Source of the DNA: JAGVLN01 sp964515755
GTDB taxonomy: Bacteria; Pseudomonadota; Alphaproteobacteria; Rickettsiales; JABSSG01
DNA: 33,535 bases
Direction: 5' to 3'
Assembly: GCA_964515755.1 (NCBI GenBank)
Contig: CAZEVK010000014.1
Coordinates: 1 to 33,535, forward strand
Each line of letters starts with the position of its first letter. The stretch's first letter is position 1. Of the stretch, positions 33,473-33,535 are shown one piece after another. Made by a program: the position numbers and the translations under genes. The notes below the pieces were generated by a model that had not been told where the DNA came from, did not search any database, and worked only from the letters and a program-made list of their open reading frames with translations.

Positions 33473-33535
33473 TGGTGACTCCTACGGGATTCGAACCCGT
33501 ATTACCACCGTGAAAGGGTGGTGTCCTAACCATTA
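33473..33535 (-). tRNA. tRNA-Glu (anticodon TTC), cut at its 5' end
   Basis: Read leftward, the segment holds an anticodon stem CCACC/GGTGG around loop CTTTCAC (anticodon TTC), the T-arm ACGGGTTCGAATCCCGT, the 3' acceptor strand AGGAGTC, discriminator A and an encoded CCA at 33475-33473. The 5' acceptor strand and most of the D-arm are past the window edge. Confidence 0.93.

Noticed and set aside
1..33535. CRISPR array, insertion sequence, prophage or riboswitch.
   Set aside because: No regularly spaced repeats, transposase or integrase frames, phage structural genes or recognisable riboswitch cores were seen on either strand.

Overview
The window looks like a piece of chromosome from an intracellular alphaproteobacterium of the order Rickettsiales. 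Base composition is strongly AT-rich, codons are AT-biased and genes are tightly packed, often overlapping. The protein families fit this order: OmpR/EnvZ, a Tim44-like protein, AmpG, LpxI, YciB, and a BamA-Skp-LpxD-FabZ-LpxA block. I cannot name the genus. The lipid A genes argue against LPS-less lineages such as Orientia or the Anaplasmataceae. Nothing looks like a prophage, CRISPR array, insertion sequence or integrated plasmid. No gene-free stretch reaches 300 bp; the longest, about 250 bp, lies upstream of the small unknown gene at 25364-25693.

Layout, left to right. The window opens inside the 3' end of a 5S rRNA. Next come an unrecognised 260-residue protein with an IQ-like (calmodulin-binding-type) motif and an orphan ABC-type substrate-binding lipoprotein-free periplasmic protein. 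An EnvZ/OmpR two-component pair reads leftward from a promoter that overlaps, on the opposite strand, the promoter of a branched-chain aminotransferase. The aminotransferase converges on lysA (diaminopimelate decarboxylase), which is preceded by and overlaps a 41-codon lptM-type lipoprotein gene that is easy to miss. Rightward from there runs a compact operon of a TlpA-like thioredoxin, an S49 (SppA-like) protease and a UbiH-family hydroxylase. It converges on a Tim44-domain gene. A phosphomannomutase/phosphoglucomutase, a membrane protein fused to a spermidine-synthase-like domain, and miaA follow and end at a clear bidirectional terminator. A leftward DoxX-family gene sits on the other side of that terminator.

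From about 25.7 kb back to 15.0 kb the minus strand holds one long envelope-biogenesis cluster. In transcription order it is a small unknown gene, uppS, cdsA, dxr, rseP, bamA, skp, lpxD, fabZ, lpxA, lpxI and yciB. Together these supply undecaprenyl carrier, phospholipid precursor, isoprenoid precursor, site-2 proteolysis, outer membrane protein assembly and chaperoning, lipid A precursors, and a membrane protein tied to septation. Most neighbours overlap or lie within a few bases; the one real gap (dxr to rseP) holds a good sigma70-type promoter.

The right part holds a leftward FkbM-family methyltransferase with an N-terminal membrane segment and a shikimate kinase. Rightward are pepA and holC, which converge on mutS. 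An AmpG-type permease reads leftward behind a tRNA-Glu cut by the window edge. The commonest theme is building and recycling the cell envelope (lptM, lipid A genes, bamA, skp, rseP, uppS, cdsA, ampG, lysA).

I found no convincing new multi-gene system. The best leads are the IQ-motif protein, the overlapping ompR/ilvE promoters, the lptM-lysA overlap, the membrane/spermidine-synthase-like fusion, and the exported or membrane-anchored FkbM methyltransferase.
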